IMG/VR virus record: IMGVR_UViG_3300009194_000013
Coordinates: 1-57,216 of that record
Reading direction: 5' to 3' (one strand)
DNA: 57,216 nucleotides
From: a virus
Shown here: positions 1-7,526 of the stretch, piece by piece
Layout: each line of letters opens with the position of its first letter
How positions within the stretch are numbered: the first letter of the stretch is position 1
Made by a program: the position numbers and the translations under genes
The notes under the pieces: generated by a model
The model's input: only the letters and a program-made list of their open reading frames with translations
Databases searched by the model: none
Told to the model about the DNA's origin: nothing

Positions 1-123
1 CTGCATCACTGCATCACTGCATCACTGCATCACTGCATCACTGCATCACTGCATCACTGCATCACTGCATCACTGCATCACTGCATCACTGCATCACTGC
101 ATCACTGCATCACTGCATCACTG
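1..123. repeat. 8-bp tandem repeat array, left end
   Basis: Fifteen perfect copies of the unit CTGCATCA followed by CTG, running straight from base 1. The same array in the same orientation closes the window at 57094-57216. Bases 1-119 equal bases 57098-57216 exactly. It lies upstream of the small terminase gene, where packaging sites are usually found. The real copy number cannot be read here because the array touches both ends. Confidence 0.95.
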
Positions 124-356
124 GACATACATACGTGACGCTATGCACACGATCAGCTAGAGGCGCGACAACGGTCAATCAAATGGTGTGGATACCCTAT
201 CGGGGGCCCCTAGCGTTTCCCGTAACGTGCGGGGACGAAGAAGCCCGACCTTCGCGAGTTTTTGAGTTTTTAAGTTTGAATAAACAATGTTGCGTTTGTA
301 GGTTAGGGTATCTACTACTGAGTTAAACTGATTCTCAGCATTAAATTGTGCGACTG
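124..356. other. Non-coding stretch between terminal array and terminase promoter
   Basis: No convincing gene is seen. A 63-codon open frame at 135-326 has a GTG start, no ribosome binding site and a composition unlike the neighbouring proteins. The stretch contains a GGGGCCCC palindrome near 205 and AT-rich DNA from about 255 to 350. Its place before a lambda-type terminase suits a cos or pac region, but no cohesive end can be defined from the sequence alone. Confidence 0.5.
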
Positions 357-385
357 TTGGACTTCATTTCGCACTCGCGTAATAA
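357..385 (+). promoter_or_regulatory. Predicted promoter of the packaging/late operon
   Basis: TTGGAC at 357-362, a 17-base spacer, then TAATAA at 380-385. The spacer carries GCACTCGC (371-378), a one-base variant of an element repeated in other control regions of this genome. The ATG of the small terminase is at 394, only 8 bases after the -10 box, and no Shine-Dalgarno sequence precedes it. A transcript from here would be leaderless or nearly so. Confidence 0.6.
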
Positions 386-393
386 TCCTCACC

Positions 394-852
394 ATGAACA
401 AAACCATTGATGAATTCTTTGCCGACGCAACGCTGATAAAGACGTCAGTTGGTCGAGGTGGAGCCCGCCCCAACACTGGCCCAAAGCGTGGCCATAAGAG
501 CGCAACCTCAAATACACCTGAAGGCGAGCTAACGGACTATCAGCGACTTGAACGAGCAAAAGCCGACAAAGAAGAACAGCAAGCTCGCTCAGCTAAGGTC
601 AAAGCTGACCTCGACGAAGGTTCAGTCGTTTACCGTGACGCAGTTGAAAGCGCTGCCGCCCAGGCATTTGCAGCATGTAGTCAATCAATGGACGCAATAC
701 CCGACGCACTTGAGCGTGACGGTATTGACCCGGACATTTGCATAAAGGTCGGCGAGATCATCAACACGGCAAAAATGCAGTTGATGAAAGACCTTGAGAA
801 GACCTATACGCAAGCTAAGGCCGAAGAAGCTGAAGCGGATGAAAATGATTGA
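394..852 (+). CDS. terS: Terminase small subunit (Nu1/DUF1441-like)
   Basis: 152 residues. Small terminases bind the packaging site and deliver DNA to the large subunit. The N-terminal GRGGARPNTGPKRG segment is the basic Gly/Pro-rich lead common in phage small terminases. The charged helix around ERAKADKEEQQARSAKVKAD, followed by an EGSVVYRDAVE turn, matches the Nu1-like pattern. The ATG at 394 was preferred over an in-frame ATG at 346 because the 346 start would lie upstream of the predicted promoter and adds a Cys/Trp-rich stretch foreign to the family. It overlaps the large terminase start by 14 bases, which suggests translational coupling. The call rests on pattern and position; no structural homology could be tested. 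Confidence 0.75.
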   Translation: MNKTIDEFFADATLIKTSVGRGGARPNTGPKRGHKSATSNTPEGELTDYQRLERAKADKEEQQARSAKVKADLDEGSVVYRDAVESAAAQAFAACSQSMDAIPDALERDGIDPDICIKVGEIINTAKMQLMKDLEKTYTQAKAEEAEADEND

Positions 853-2986
853 ACACGAAAGTCGAGCTATCGCGGGCGTATTCAGCCCATACCTGGCGTT
901 TCAACCAGCCCGCAAAATATCAGTATCGCAAGGCGCAGCCGACAACCTGATATTCAAGCAGCCTGGCATGATTCCGACGAAATGGTCGGCTGAGTTAACA
1001 CCGTACATGGTCGAGCCAATGGATATGCTCGCCAGTCGACGACATGAGGGTGTTGCATTTGCAGGCCCTGCCCGCACAGGTAAGACAGGTGGTCTTCTGC
1101 TCGGGTGGTTAGCTCACAATGTCGTAAACGATCCAGGCGACATGCTGTTCATTCAGATGACCCAGGACAAGGCTCGTGAGTTTTCAAAGACAGATATTGC
1201 GCGTGCCCTTACTCATTCCCCTAAGCTACACGCGCTCATGGGTCGCACGCAAGACGACAACACGCACGACAAGATGTTCAAGCACGGTATGTGGTTGCGC
1301 ATCGGCTGGCCAACCGGCCCAAACGTGGCGGGCTCGTCGTATCGCTACGCAGCCATTACCGACCTAGACCGCATGGAGAATGCGGAAAACGTCAACGGGG
1401 AAGGCCCATTATTCAAACTGGTGCTGAAACGAACCGCAACTTTTATGTCACGGGGCATGTGCCTGGTCGAGTCAAGCCCAGGTATACAACTAACTGACCC
1501 ACACTGGCGCCCAGCCACGCCGCATGAAGCCCCGCCAGTCACAGGTGTGCTCGGGGTGTACAACCAAAGTGACCGAAGACGCTGGTATTGGAAGTGTTGG
1601 CATTGCTCTGAGCGATTTGAAGCTGAACCGGGGCTGAGATTGTTTGGTCTACCCGGTGACGAAGAGTTGCTTGAGATAGTTCGTGAAGCCGATCTTGAAG
1701 AGATCGCAACGCAATACAACCGAGTTATCTGCCCTCACTGCAATGGGCCGATGGTGCCACGCCAGCGAAAGCAGTTGAATGCTGAAGGCGTATGGCTACA
1801 AGATGGTCTGCGAATGGATAAGTATGGCGACGTTCACGGAAAGGCGATTGAAAGCTCTATCGCAGGCTACTGGCTTGGCGGTGTAGCTGCGGCGTATCAA
1901 TCATGGCGCTCGCTGGTGCTTCGCTACTTGCAGGGGCTACGTGACTACTCGCTGACGGACAGCGAAGAAACGCTGAAGACCACGGTCAACACCGACCAGG
2001 GCATGCCGTACATGAGTCGACTGCTAAACGACGCGAAGAAAAACGCTCAAGACCCGTCGTCTCGTGCTGAGAAAGACTTGTTGCGTTACATCGTTCCGCC
2101 TGAAACAAGGTTTCTGGTCGCAACGGTCGACGTGCAAGGTGGCATGAACTCTCGCTTCGTCGTGCAGGTACATGCAGTCGGCCCAAACCGCGAGAAGTGG
2201 ATTGTTGACCGCTACAGCATCACCTCGTCTAACCGTCAAGGCATGGGGGACGAGTTTGCGCCAATCGACCCAGCCCGTTATGAGGAAGACTGGGACATGA
2301 TTACCGAGAAGGTCGTTCGCGCCACATACAAGACGACAATCGAAGGTAAAGAGCTTCGTATCCGAACAACGGTTGTCGATACGGGTGGTGAAGATGGGGT
2401 GACTGACCGAGCATATGCTTGGTATCGACGTATCGGTAAGCAAGGTCTCGAAAGTCGAGTCATGCTCATCAAAGGTGAGGGGCGCGATCAGAAAGCCAAC
2501 TTCCCATTCATCAAAGAGACGAAGGTCGGTGGTAAGGACGGTAAGCAACACGACATCACGCTATACCTGCTAAACACGAACAAGCTCAAGGATGTGATCG
2601 AGACGGGCATTCGACGCGACGTACCAGGGCCTGGCTACATCCATGTTCCTACATGGTTGCCGCGTGCCTGGTGGGATGAGCTACAGGCCGAAGTGCGCAA
2701 CGAGCGAGGTCTATGGGTTCAGATACGAAAGCGCAACGAAGCGTTCGACTTGCTGGCCTACTGCGAAGCCGCGTGCCTACGTCTTGGTGCAGATCGCTTC
2801 AATTGGCAAGTACCACCCACCTGGGCGCGTCCGCTTGAGACGAACAGCGATTTGATTAGCCGTGATGAGCGACGAGACGAGCAAGAGGATCGGCAGATTG
2901 CGTCTATGCCAATCGCCGAAGCGCGACCAGCCGCATCAAGACGCCCGAAAAGACGCTCAGCATCGTCGAGCTATGTCCGGGGTTGA
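839..2986 (+). CDS. terL: Terminase large subunit (lambda GpA family)
   Basis: 715 residues: packaging ATPase plus cohesive-end nuclease. The P-loop is GPARTGKT at about residues 76-83 (canonical, where lambda GpA has a deviant one). The probable Walker B is AAITDLDRME, followed by a coupling region. Paired Cys motifs (CWHC and CPHC, roughly residues 245-305) suggest a small zinc-binding insertion. The C-terminal nuclease domain shows VATVDVQGG and TVVDTGGEDG, carrying the acidic metal ligands of GpA-type nucleases. Length fits GpA (about 640-730). ATGs at 839 and 845 both overlap terS; an earlier ATG at 794 would add an Arg/Lys-rich leader without a ribosome site and is less likely. The stop codon lies inside the -35 box of the next promoter. 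Confidence 0.95.
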   Translation: MKMIEHESRAIAGVFSPYLAFQPARKISVSQGAADNLIFKQPGMIPTKWSAELTPYMVEPMDMLASRRHEGVAFAGPARTGKTGGLLLGWLAHNVVNDPGDMLFIQMTQDKAREFSKTDIARALTHSPKLHALMGRTQDDNTHDKMFKHGMWLRIGWPTGPNVAGSSYRYAAITDLDRMENAENVNGEGPLFKLVLKRTATFMSRGMCLVESSPGIQLTDPHWRPATPHEAPPVTGVLGVYNQSDRRRWYWKCWHCSERFEAEPGLRLFGLPGDEELLEIVREADLEEIATQYNRVICPHCNGPMVPRQRKQLNAEGVWLQDGLRMDKYGDVHGKAIESSIAGYWLGGVAAAYQSWRSLVLRYLQGLRDYSLTDSEETLKTTVNTDQGMPYMSRLLNDAKKNAQDPSSRAEKDLLRYIVPPETRFLVATVDVQGGMNSRFVVQVHAVGPNREKWIVDRYSITSSNRQGMGDEFAPIDPARYEEDWDMITEKVVRATYKTTIEGKELRIRTTVVDTGGEDGVTDRAYAWYRRIGKQGLESRVMLIKGEGRDQKANFPFIKETKVGGKDGKQHDITLYLLNTNKLKDVIETGIRRDVPGPGYIHVPTWLPRAWWDELQAEVRNERGLWVQIRKRNEAFDLLAYCEAACLRLGADRFNWQVPPTWARPLETNSDLISRDERRDEQEDRQIASMPIAEARPAASRRPKRRSASSSYVRG

Positions 2987-3011
2987 CGGAACGTAAAGCA
3001 AGTGCTAAATT
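2983..3011 (+). promoter_or_regulatory. Strong predicted sigma70-type promoter after terL
   Basis: TTGACG (2983-2988), a 17-base spacer, TAATTT-like TAAATT (3006-3011). The -35 box contains the terL stop codon. The spacer ends in GCAAGTGC (2998-3005), directly abutting the -10 box; the same 8-mer recurs in other control regions of this genome. A 9-bp inverted repeat (2991-2999 with 3018-3026) spans spacer and start site and could be an operator. Confidence 0.65.
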
Positions 3012-3017
3012 CACATC

Positions 3018-3105
3018 GCTTTACGTGGAAGTGAGCACCTGGAACCCGAGCCGTAGGGTAAAGCGGCAGGCGAAGGCCCTGAGTCGAAAGTCTCAGGGTC
3101 TTAGT
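3018..3105 (+). ncRNA. Candidate structured leader or small RNA between terL and the head genes
   Basis: The predicted start lies about 7 bases past the TAAATT box. GCTTTAC (3018-3024) can pair with GTAAAGC (3058-3064), closing a 33-base G-rich interior. CGGCAG (3064-3069) can pair with CTGCCG (3110-3115), enclosing the terminator hairpin at 3076-3099. No open frame of useful length lies on this strand. The layout, promoter then about 80 structured nucleotides then terminator ahead of the head operon, could be a small RNA, an antitermination leader or an attenuator. I do not recognise a named RNA family; a hammerhead core was looked for and not found. Confidence 0.4.
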
Positions 3106-3108
3106 CTT
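3076..3108 (+). terminator. Intrinsic terminator between terminase and head genes
   Basis: GCCCTGAG / CTCAGGGT arms around a TCGAAAG-type loop, followed by a modest T-rich tail (CTTAGTCTTT) in the rightward direction. It also lies against the stop codon of the leftward RHH gene (3101) and could insulate both directions. The tail is interrupted, so efficiency is uncertain. Confidence 0.6.
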
Positions 3109-3292
3109 TCTGCCGTTGGTAATCCGCATAGGCCACGCTAGCCGCTGCGCGAACCCCCGCCGACAAATTACCCTTGCCGAGCACCTTTAGCATGCGTTCG
3201 GTCATCTCATCAATCGTCACTTGTTTGCGCTTCAAGGTCTCGCCGTTAATCAAAGGCTTTGGGCCGCGCTTTCGAGGGGGTTTCTTTTCCAT
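3101..3292 (-). CDS. Small ribbon-helix-helix-like DNA-binding protein
   Basis: 63 residues. A basic N-terminus (EKKPPRKRGPKPL) is followed by VTIDEMTERMLKVL and GKGNLSAGVRAAA. This is the strand-helix-helix spacing of MetJ/Arc-type ribbon-helix-helix regulators, with the NLS-G-R turn before helix B. Such small proteins usually bind operator DNA as dimers. It is the only leftward gene inside the rightward late block. The start at 3292 is chosen because -10-like TATGAT ends 6 bases upstream and no Shine-Dalgarno is present, suggesting a leaderless message. An upstream in-frame start at 3310 would lie before that box. Its targets are not known; the neighbouring promoter at 2983 is an obvious candidate. 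Confidence 0.6.
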   Translation of the reverse strand: MEKKPPRKRGPKPLINGETLKRKQVTIDEMTERMLKVLGKGNLSAGVRAAASVAYADYQRQKD

Positions 3293-3298
3293 GCGTAA

Positions 3299-3304
3299 AT
3301 CATA
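3299..3304 (-). promoter_or_regulatory. Predicted -10 box abutting the RHH gene start
   Basis: TATGAT on the minus strand ends 6 bases before the ATG at 3292, so transcription would start at or next to the start codon. The -35 region (around 3321-3328) is weak. The missing Shine-Dalgarno agrees with a leaderless message. Confidence 0.4.
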
Positions 3305-3403
3305 CAGCACTATTTATACGACTTTGGTATCACGCAAATGATCCGCAGCGGTTGACTACATATCGGACTGCATAATTTGTCACTACTCATTACGGTGTAC
3401 AAA

Positions 3404-3631
3404 ATGGCAGTCACCCAAGCTCAGATAGACGCACTGAACGACCAGATCGCATCAGCCGAGCGTCAAGTCACCAACGGCTCGCAGAGCGTGACGTACCGCT
3501 CCATTCAGGATTTGAAGACGGCTCGCGATGACTTGCAAAAGCAGTTGACCGCTCAGGAAGTTTCGAGCGGTGCCCAAGCTCCGCGCTCCAAACACACCCG
3601 CGTGTACTACGCGGGTCGGGGGTACAAGTAA
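3404..3631 (+). CDS. gpW-like head-tail joining protein
   Basis: 75 residues. Lambda gpW seals the head vertex after packaging and gives the tail its binding surface. The predicted fold here is two helices (residues 3-24 and 36-53) flanking a short strand pair with the SVTYRSIQDLKTARDDLQKQL pattern split around residue 30, as in gpW, where a beta-hairpin precedes SVSDLKKYI. Size matches gpW (68). It lies between terminase and portal, as in lambda, and its stop overlaps the portal start by one base (TAATG). The ATG at 3404 is used rather than an in-frame one at 3377, whose extra residues fit no family pattern. Confidence 0.75.
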   Translation: MAVTQAQIDALNDQIASAERQVTNGSQSVTYRSIQDLKTARDDLQKQLTAQEVSSGAQAPRSKHTRVYYAGRGYK

Positions 3632-5310
3632 TGGCGCGAACTCCTGCAAAGCCTGCCAAACCAGCCGCCAAGCCAGTTGCTAGAACGCAGCCGGTGAGTC
3701 GCCGCGCTGTTGCGTCAAAGCCCGCTGCGAAGACCTCAGTCAAGCCAGCGGCAAAGACAACAAGCAGGACCAAGGTAGCTGCCGCCATAGGTACGACGTT
3801 AGGTACGGTGGTCAATCAGTACGACGCTGGTGGCCAGGGTCGCCGAGTGAAGGGCTGGAAGGCTCCAAACAGCGGCCCAAACGCAGCGATCAAAGGTCTT
3901 CAGACCATTCGCAACCGCTCTCGCGATGCGGTTCGCAACGACTGGACAAACGCGTCAACCCTTCAGCACTGGACGACCAATCTGATCGGCACAGGCATCG
4001 TGCCTCGTGTCGACAAGATTGAAAGCGAAAGCCAGCGCGAAGTCGTTGAGTTGCTTTGGGACGACTGGTGCAAAGTCTGCGATGCAGACAGCTTGCTCAA
4101 CTTTTATGGCCTGCAAACGCTGGCAACCCGTGCATGGCTTGAGTCGGGTGAGTGCTTTGTACGCATTCGTCCGCGTCGTATCGACGGTGGCATGGAAGTG
4201 CCGATGCAGATTCAACTGCTCGAAGCCGACATGGTGCCCATGCTCGATGCCGACACCTGGCCACGCATGCCAAGCGGCAACAAGATTCGCAGCGGCATCG
4301 AGTTGAATCGCTCAAACCAGAAAGTCGCCTACTGGGTCTACAAAGAGCATCCAGGCGACAAGCCTTGTAGTCCGAGCGCGGATCAATTGGTTCGTATCGC
4401 CAAGAGCCAGATGCTTCACATCATGGAGCCAAAGCGCATCGGTCAATTGCGCGGCGTACCTGACTTCGCGCCCGTGCTTGTGCGCGTTCGCAATACGCTC
4501 GATGTCGATGACGCCGTGATTGAACGCTACAAGATCGCCAACTTGTTTGCAGCATTCATCAAGCAAGACAGCTTGCCAGGTTTTAACGACGGCACCGATC
4601 CAGTCACAGGTAAGGCAATCGAAGCCGAAGAAGATGGCGATCCAATGGTTGGCCTTGAGCCCGGCATCGTTCACAAGCTGATCCCAGGTGAGTCGATGGA
4701 GTTTGCAAACCCGCCTGAAGCGGGTACGACTTATTCGGAGTTCATTCGAGGTCAACACATCGGCTCCACAGCGGGCGTCGGCATGCCTTACGAACTCGCA
4801 TCTGGCGACATTCGCGAGATTCAAGATCGCACGCTGCGCATCATCATCAACGAGTTCCGTCGTTACGCCGAGCAGCGTCAGTGGCAGATCATCATCCCTC
4901 AGATGTGTCAGCCGGTGCGCGAAGCGTGGGTCGACATGGCAACGATTGTCGGCAAGATCGGCTTCAGTCTCGCTGACAACTGCAAACGCGTTCAATGGGC
5001 GCCCCAAGGCTGGGCATACATTCACCCGACGCAAGACGTTGAAGCCAAGACCAAGGAAGTCGAGGCAGGCTTTCGCTCTCGCGACTCGGTTATCGCTGAG
5101 CGTGGTGACGATCCGAACACGGTCGACAAGGAGCGTGCGGCATCGAAGAAGCGTGCGAAGCGACTCGGGCTTGACAACGAGCAGGTTAAAACAAAGCCAG
5201 CGCAACCCAATCCGAACCAACCGAAACCCGATCCAGAAGCGCTGCTTGAGCAAATGCTCAACTTGCTCGCTGCTATCAAGAACCACGCCGAATCAACCGG
5301 CGCAATTTAA
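3631..5310 (+). CDS. Portal protein (lambda gpB family)
   Basis: 559 residues. The portal forms the dodecameric channel at one capsid vertex for DNA entry and tail attachment. The lambda-type signature is clear: RRVKGW near residue 70, RNRSRDAVRNDWTNASTLQ, then NLIGTGIVPR, LWDDWCKVCDADSL and the C-terminal wing-crown region with GEDDP-like DERGDDPNTVDKER. The first 50 residues are an unusual Ala/Pro/Lys-rich basic extension resembling a histone H1 tail; it may sit in the head interior against DNA (inference). The C-terminus is Pro/Gln/Asn-rich. Length is close to lambda gpB (533). Unlike lambda, the next gene is not the protease but a 3.7-kb accessory cassette. Confidence 0.95.
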   Translation: MARTPAKPAKPAAKPVARTQPVSRRAVASKPAAKTSVKPAAKTTSRTKVAAAIGTTLGTVVNQYDAGGQGRRVKGWKAPNSGPNAAIKGLQTIRNRSRDAVRNDWTNASTLQHWTTNLIGTGIVPRVDKIESESQREVVELLWDDWCKVCDADSLLNFYGLQTLATRAWLESGECFVRIRPRRIDGGMEVPMQIQLLEADMVPMLDADTWPRMPSGNKIRSGIELNRSNQKVAYWVYKEHPGDKPCSPSADQLVRIAKSQMLHIMEPKRIGQLRGVPDFAPVLVRVRNTLDVDDAVIERYKIANLFAAFIKQDSLPGFNDGTDPVTGKAIEAEEDGDPMVGLEPGIVHKLIPGESMEFANPPEAGTTYSEFIRGQHIGSTAGVGMPYELASGDIREIQDRTLRIIINEFRRYAEQRQWQIIIPQMCQPVREAWVDMATIVGKIGFSLADNCKRVQWAPQGWAYIHPTQDVEAKTKEVEAGFRSRDSVIAERGDDPNTVDKERAASKKRAKRLGLDNEQVKTKPAQPNPNQPKPDPEALLEQMLNLLAAIKNHAESTGAI

Positions 5311-5328
5311 GACTGAAAGGAAATTATC

Positions 5329-6795
5329 ATGTCTTTCGTTATTCGACTGTTGACTGAATCCGGCATGAGCCACGAGGGCGCCGTCGCACTGAGCGAGCGT
5401 CTTTTACACACTGACGACAAGCGAGTCGTACCAGCAGGCTACGCTCTCAATGCGCTGACTGAAGCTATACGCGGCTTCGTTCCTGCGGGAGTGAAATTTG
5501 CATTGGCAGGCGATTCGCGTTTTTATCAAGCGGCTCAAGGCGGCAGGGACCAGCAGATTTGGTTATACAACCTGAACATGTTGCTTGGCGGGTGTATCAA
5601 TATCCGTCAGCACTTGGCTGCTGGTGGGGCGTGGATGACAAACTCACTGACGGAGCAATTTGCATTTGCTCGCTCTGACATCGGTGGTTTCATCACTGAC
5701 TTCGGTATCAATGACATCATTCTGTCTCGTCGAAACCTTGCTGAGCTGAAGGCGTACCACATCCAAATCATGAACTGGATGCGAGCCAGGGGGGCTTACT
5801 GGATTGACACAACAACAACAACGGCGCAATCTCTGACACTCGCAGAACGCAACGTACTTGCGGCATTCAACACTTGGCGCCTGACGAACGATCACGGCTA
5901 CGCGAAGTACAAGTGCATTGATATTGCCCGGTACACAAACAAGCCAGATTTGTCCAACATTCGAGACACCTGGCACGACGACAATTTGCATCTGAACCTT
6001 TTTGGCTCTTGGTCGCTTGCTTATTCGGTTGTAGATGATTTTTCTGGTGTTTTCGCCCCAGTTGGTAAGAATCTTCCCGCGCTACAAATGCTCCCAAATC
6101 CCGACCTGCTTGGGTTTTCATCAGGGGCATATGGGCCGCAGCCAGCGGGTTGCGCTGTTGAGCCAGATGGCGGGGCGACCATTGTTTCATCACTCAGCTA
6201 CGACTACAACCCAAACGGGTCATGGAAGATTGTCGTTACAGGCACGACTGCATCAAGTCTTGCGTACATTGCGATGGGTCGGCTCGCTATTCTCCCCTGG
6301 GTCGCATCGCGGTTCTTGCAAGCAGGTAACTGCATCAAGCCTACCGTCGCCAACGGGGTTATCTATCAAGCATTGAGCGAAGGCTCTTTGGCATCTGGCA
6401 GCGACCCAACTGCGACCTGGCCAACCACACTTGGCACGCTATTCCAGGCGGGCAGTGTTGTGCTGCGCCCCGTGCCCGAGGTGTCATTCCAGACTCACGA
6501 CCTTGATGTGCGTGCGGACCTGGCTTATGTCAAGTCGAGCGCTCTCGGGGCTGTCGACATCCTCAACTTCGGGTTTGATGCTGCCGGTGGCTTTCAATTC
6601 GGCACATCGTCGCCAACTTTCGGCGCATCGCCAAGCACACCCCTGCGAGGCCCTGGTATGCGTGTTGGTACAGGTGGGATACCTGTGCAGCCAACTACGG
6701 CAAGCATTAACCCGCAGCTTCGGATTCATGCTCCCGCTGGAGAAACAACTACTGTGTACATCGACCGCATCGCGGGCACGCTGACAGAGCGTTGA
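5329..6795 (+). CDS. SGNH/GDSL-family hydrolase, putative virion esterase
   Basis: 488 residues. The hydrolase domain occupies roughly residues 50-235. Block I is AGDSR with the nucleophile Ser63, a central Gly is in the LLGGCIN region, block III is GIND at 126-129, and the Asp-His pair is DNLH with His221. SGNH enzymes remove acyl or acetyl groups from carbohydrates and lipids; in virions they typically trim surface polysaccharide. The C-terminal half (240-488) is Ser/Thr/Gly-rich and beta-like, suggesting a virion-anchoring or binding part. A good ribosome site (GAAAGGA) lies 8 bases before the ATG. Its place between portal and prohead protease is unusual and suggests insertion; whether it sits on the capsid or tail is unknown. 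Confidence 0.7.
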   Translation: MSFVIRLLTESGMSHEGAVALSERLLHTDDKRVVPAGYALNALTEAIRGFVPAGVKFALAGDSRFYQAAQGGRDQQIWLYNLNMLLGGCINIRQHLAAGGAWMTNSLTEQFAFARSDIGGFITDFGINDIILSRRNLAELKAYHIQIMNWMRARGAYWIDTTTTTAQSLTLAERNVLAAFNTWRLTNDHGYAKYKCIDIARYTNKPDLSNIRDTWHDDNLHLNLFGSWSLAYSVVDDFSGVFAPVGKNLPALQMLPNPDLLGFSSGAYGPQPAGCAVEPDGGATIVSSLSYDYNPNGSWKIVVTGTTASSLAYIAMGRLAILPWVASRFLQAGNCIKPTVANGVIYQALSEGSLASGSDPTATWPTTLGTLFQAGSVVLRPVPEVSFQTHDLDVRADLAYVKSSALGAVDILNFGFDAAGGFQFGTSSPTFGASPSTPLRGPGMRVGTGGIPVQPTTASINPQLRIHAPAGETTTVYIDRIAGTLTER

Positions 6796-6827
6796 TTCGG
6801 CCATTTAACCATTAGGAGAAATTCACC

Positions 6828-7052
6828 ATGAGTAGTTTCAAGTTTGAAGAGGGGCAGTCAGTACAGGTTACTGAGACTGGCGGCAGAGGGCGTGTCATAG
6901 GTCGGCGGGCGTTCCCCGGCTCGGCGTCTGCGTACCTCATTCGACTCAACGAACCGCAAGAGGCTGTGTCAGGCGAGACATGGGGACGTGAGACCACCCC
7001 CAATGATGTTTGGTTGGGTGAAGGCTTGATTCGCGTTGCGCCAACCAACTAA
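6828..7052 (+). CDS. Small beta-rich protein, SH3/KOW-like
   Basis: 74 residues, no named family recognised. The pattern GQSVQVTETGGRGRVIGRR followed by AYLIRLNEPQEAV and WLGEGLIRV resembles a small SH3- or KOW-type barrel: paired strands around a Gly-rich turn, ending in a hydrophobic strand. TTAGGAGAA lies 8 bases ahead of the ATG. It sits in the accessory cassette between portal and protease and may be a structural or assembly adaptor of its neighbours (inference). Confidence 0.6.
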   Translation: MSSFKFEEGQSVQVTETGGRGRVIGRRAFPGSASAYLIRLNEPQEAVSGETWGRETTPNDVWLGEGLIRVAPTN

Positions 7053-7082
7053 CCCAACCTCGTAACATATAGGAGATTCAGC

Positions 7083-7526
7083 ATGCAAACACTTATTCAC
7101 GGTCTCGGTAGCGATAACAAGATGACGCCAATTCCTTCAGACCCAACGGGCGGTCTGAAAGTCATTGCAGGTGCTGTCCGCAGCGTAAGCTCTGCGACAA
7201 TTGCAAATGGCGCTTCTGTCAGTTCGGTAATTGACTTGAATCAGACGGCCCTCATCGGCTTTCTGATGCCAGCGGCATGGACGTCGGCTGCGTTGAATAT
7301 TGAAGTAAGTTCAAACAACGCGGATTGGAATGTAGTCGGCGTTTACAACTCCGATCAATCAGTCGCAAGCACCTGGGCAAGTCCTGTAGTTGGGGGCGCC
7401 TATTCGGTCGACGTGATGGCCCTTTTACCCTGGCGTTACATTCGCTTCCGATCTGGCACGTCAGGCTCGCCGATCAATCAAGGCGCGGCTCGCGCTATCA
7501 ACGTCATCACGCGAGCACTAACATGA
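7083..7526 (+). CDS. Predicted beta-sandwich virion-associated protein
   Basis: 147 residues. The features SSATIANGASVSSVIDL, GFLMPAAWTSAALNIEVS, a RYIRFRSGTSGSPINQGAAR strand and a final INVITRAL recur in proteins encoded near head genes of many siphophages. They look like a jelly-roll or discoidin-like carbohydrate-binding sandwich. The function is not established; capsid-surface binding is inference from fold type and position. Strong ribosome site TAGGAGA. The stop overlaps the next start (ATGA at 7523-7526), so the two are probably translationally coupled. Confidence 0.65.
   Translation: MQTLIHGLGSDNKMTPIPSDPTGGLKVIAGAVRSVSSATIANGASVSSVIDLNQTALIGFLMPAAWTSAALNIEVSSNNADWNVVGVYNSDQSVASTWASPVVGGAYSVDVMALLPWRYIRFRSGTSGSPINQGAARAINVITRALT

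Noticed and set aside
1-123. CRISPR-like array
   Set aside because: Perfect 8-bp units without spacers; not a CRISPR repeat.
135-326. 63-residue open frame near the left end
   Set aside because: GTG start without ribosome site, Cys-rich random-looking product, and it overlaps the likely packaging region.
3018-3115. Hammerhead or HDV-like ribozyme
   Set aside because: A GAAAG loop and stems are present but the conserved CUGANGA/GAAA core and the HDV nested pseudoknot could not be placed.
4312-5286. 324-residue leftward open frame
   Set aside because: Antisense to the portal gene in a phase favoured by its codon bias; Arg/Leu/Val-rich shadow product.
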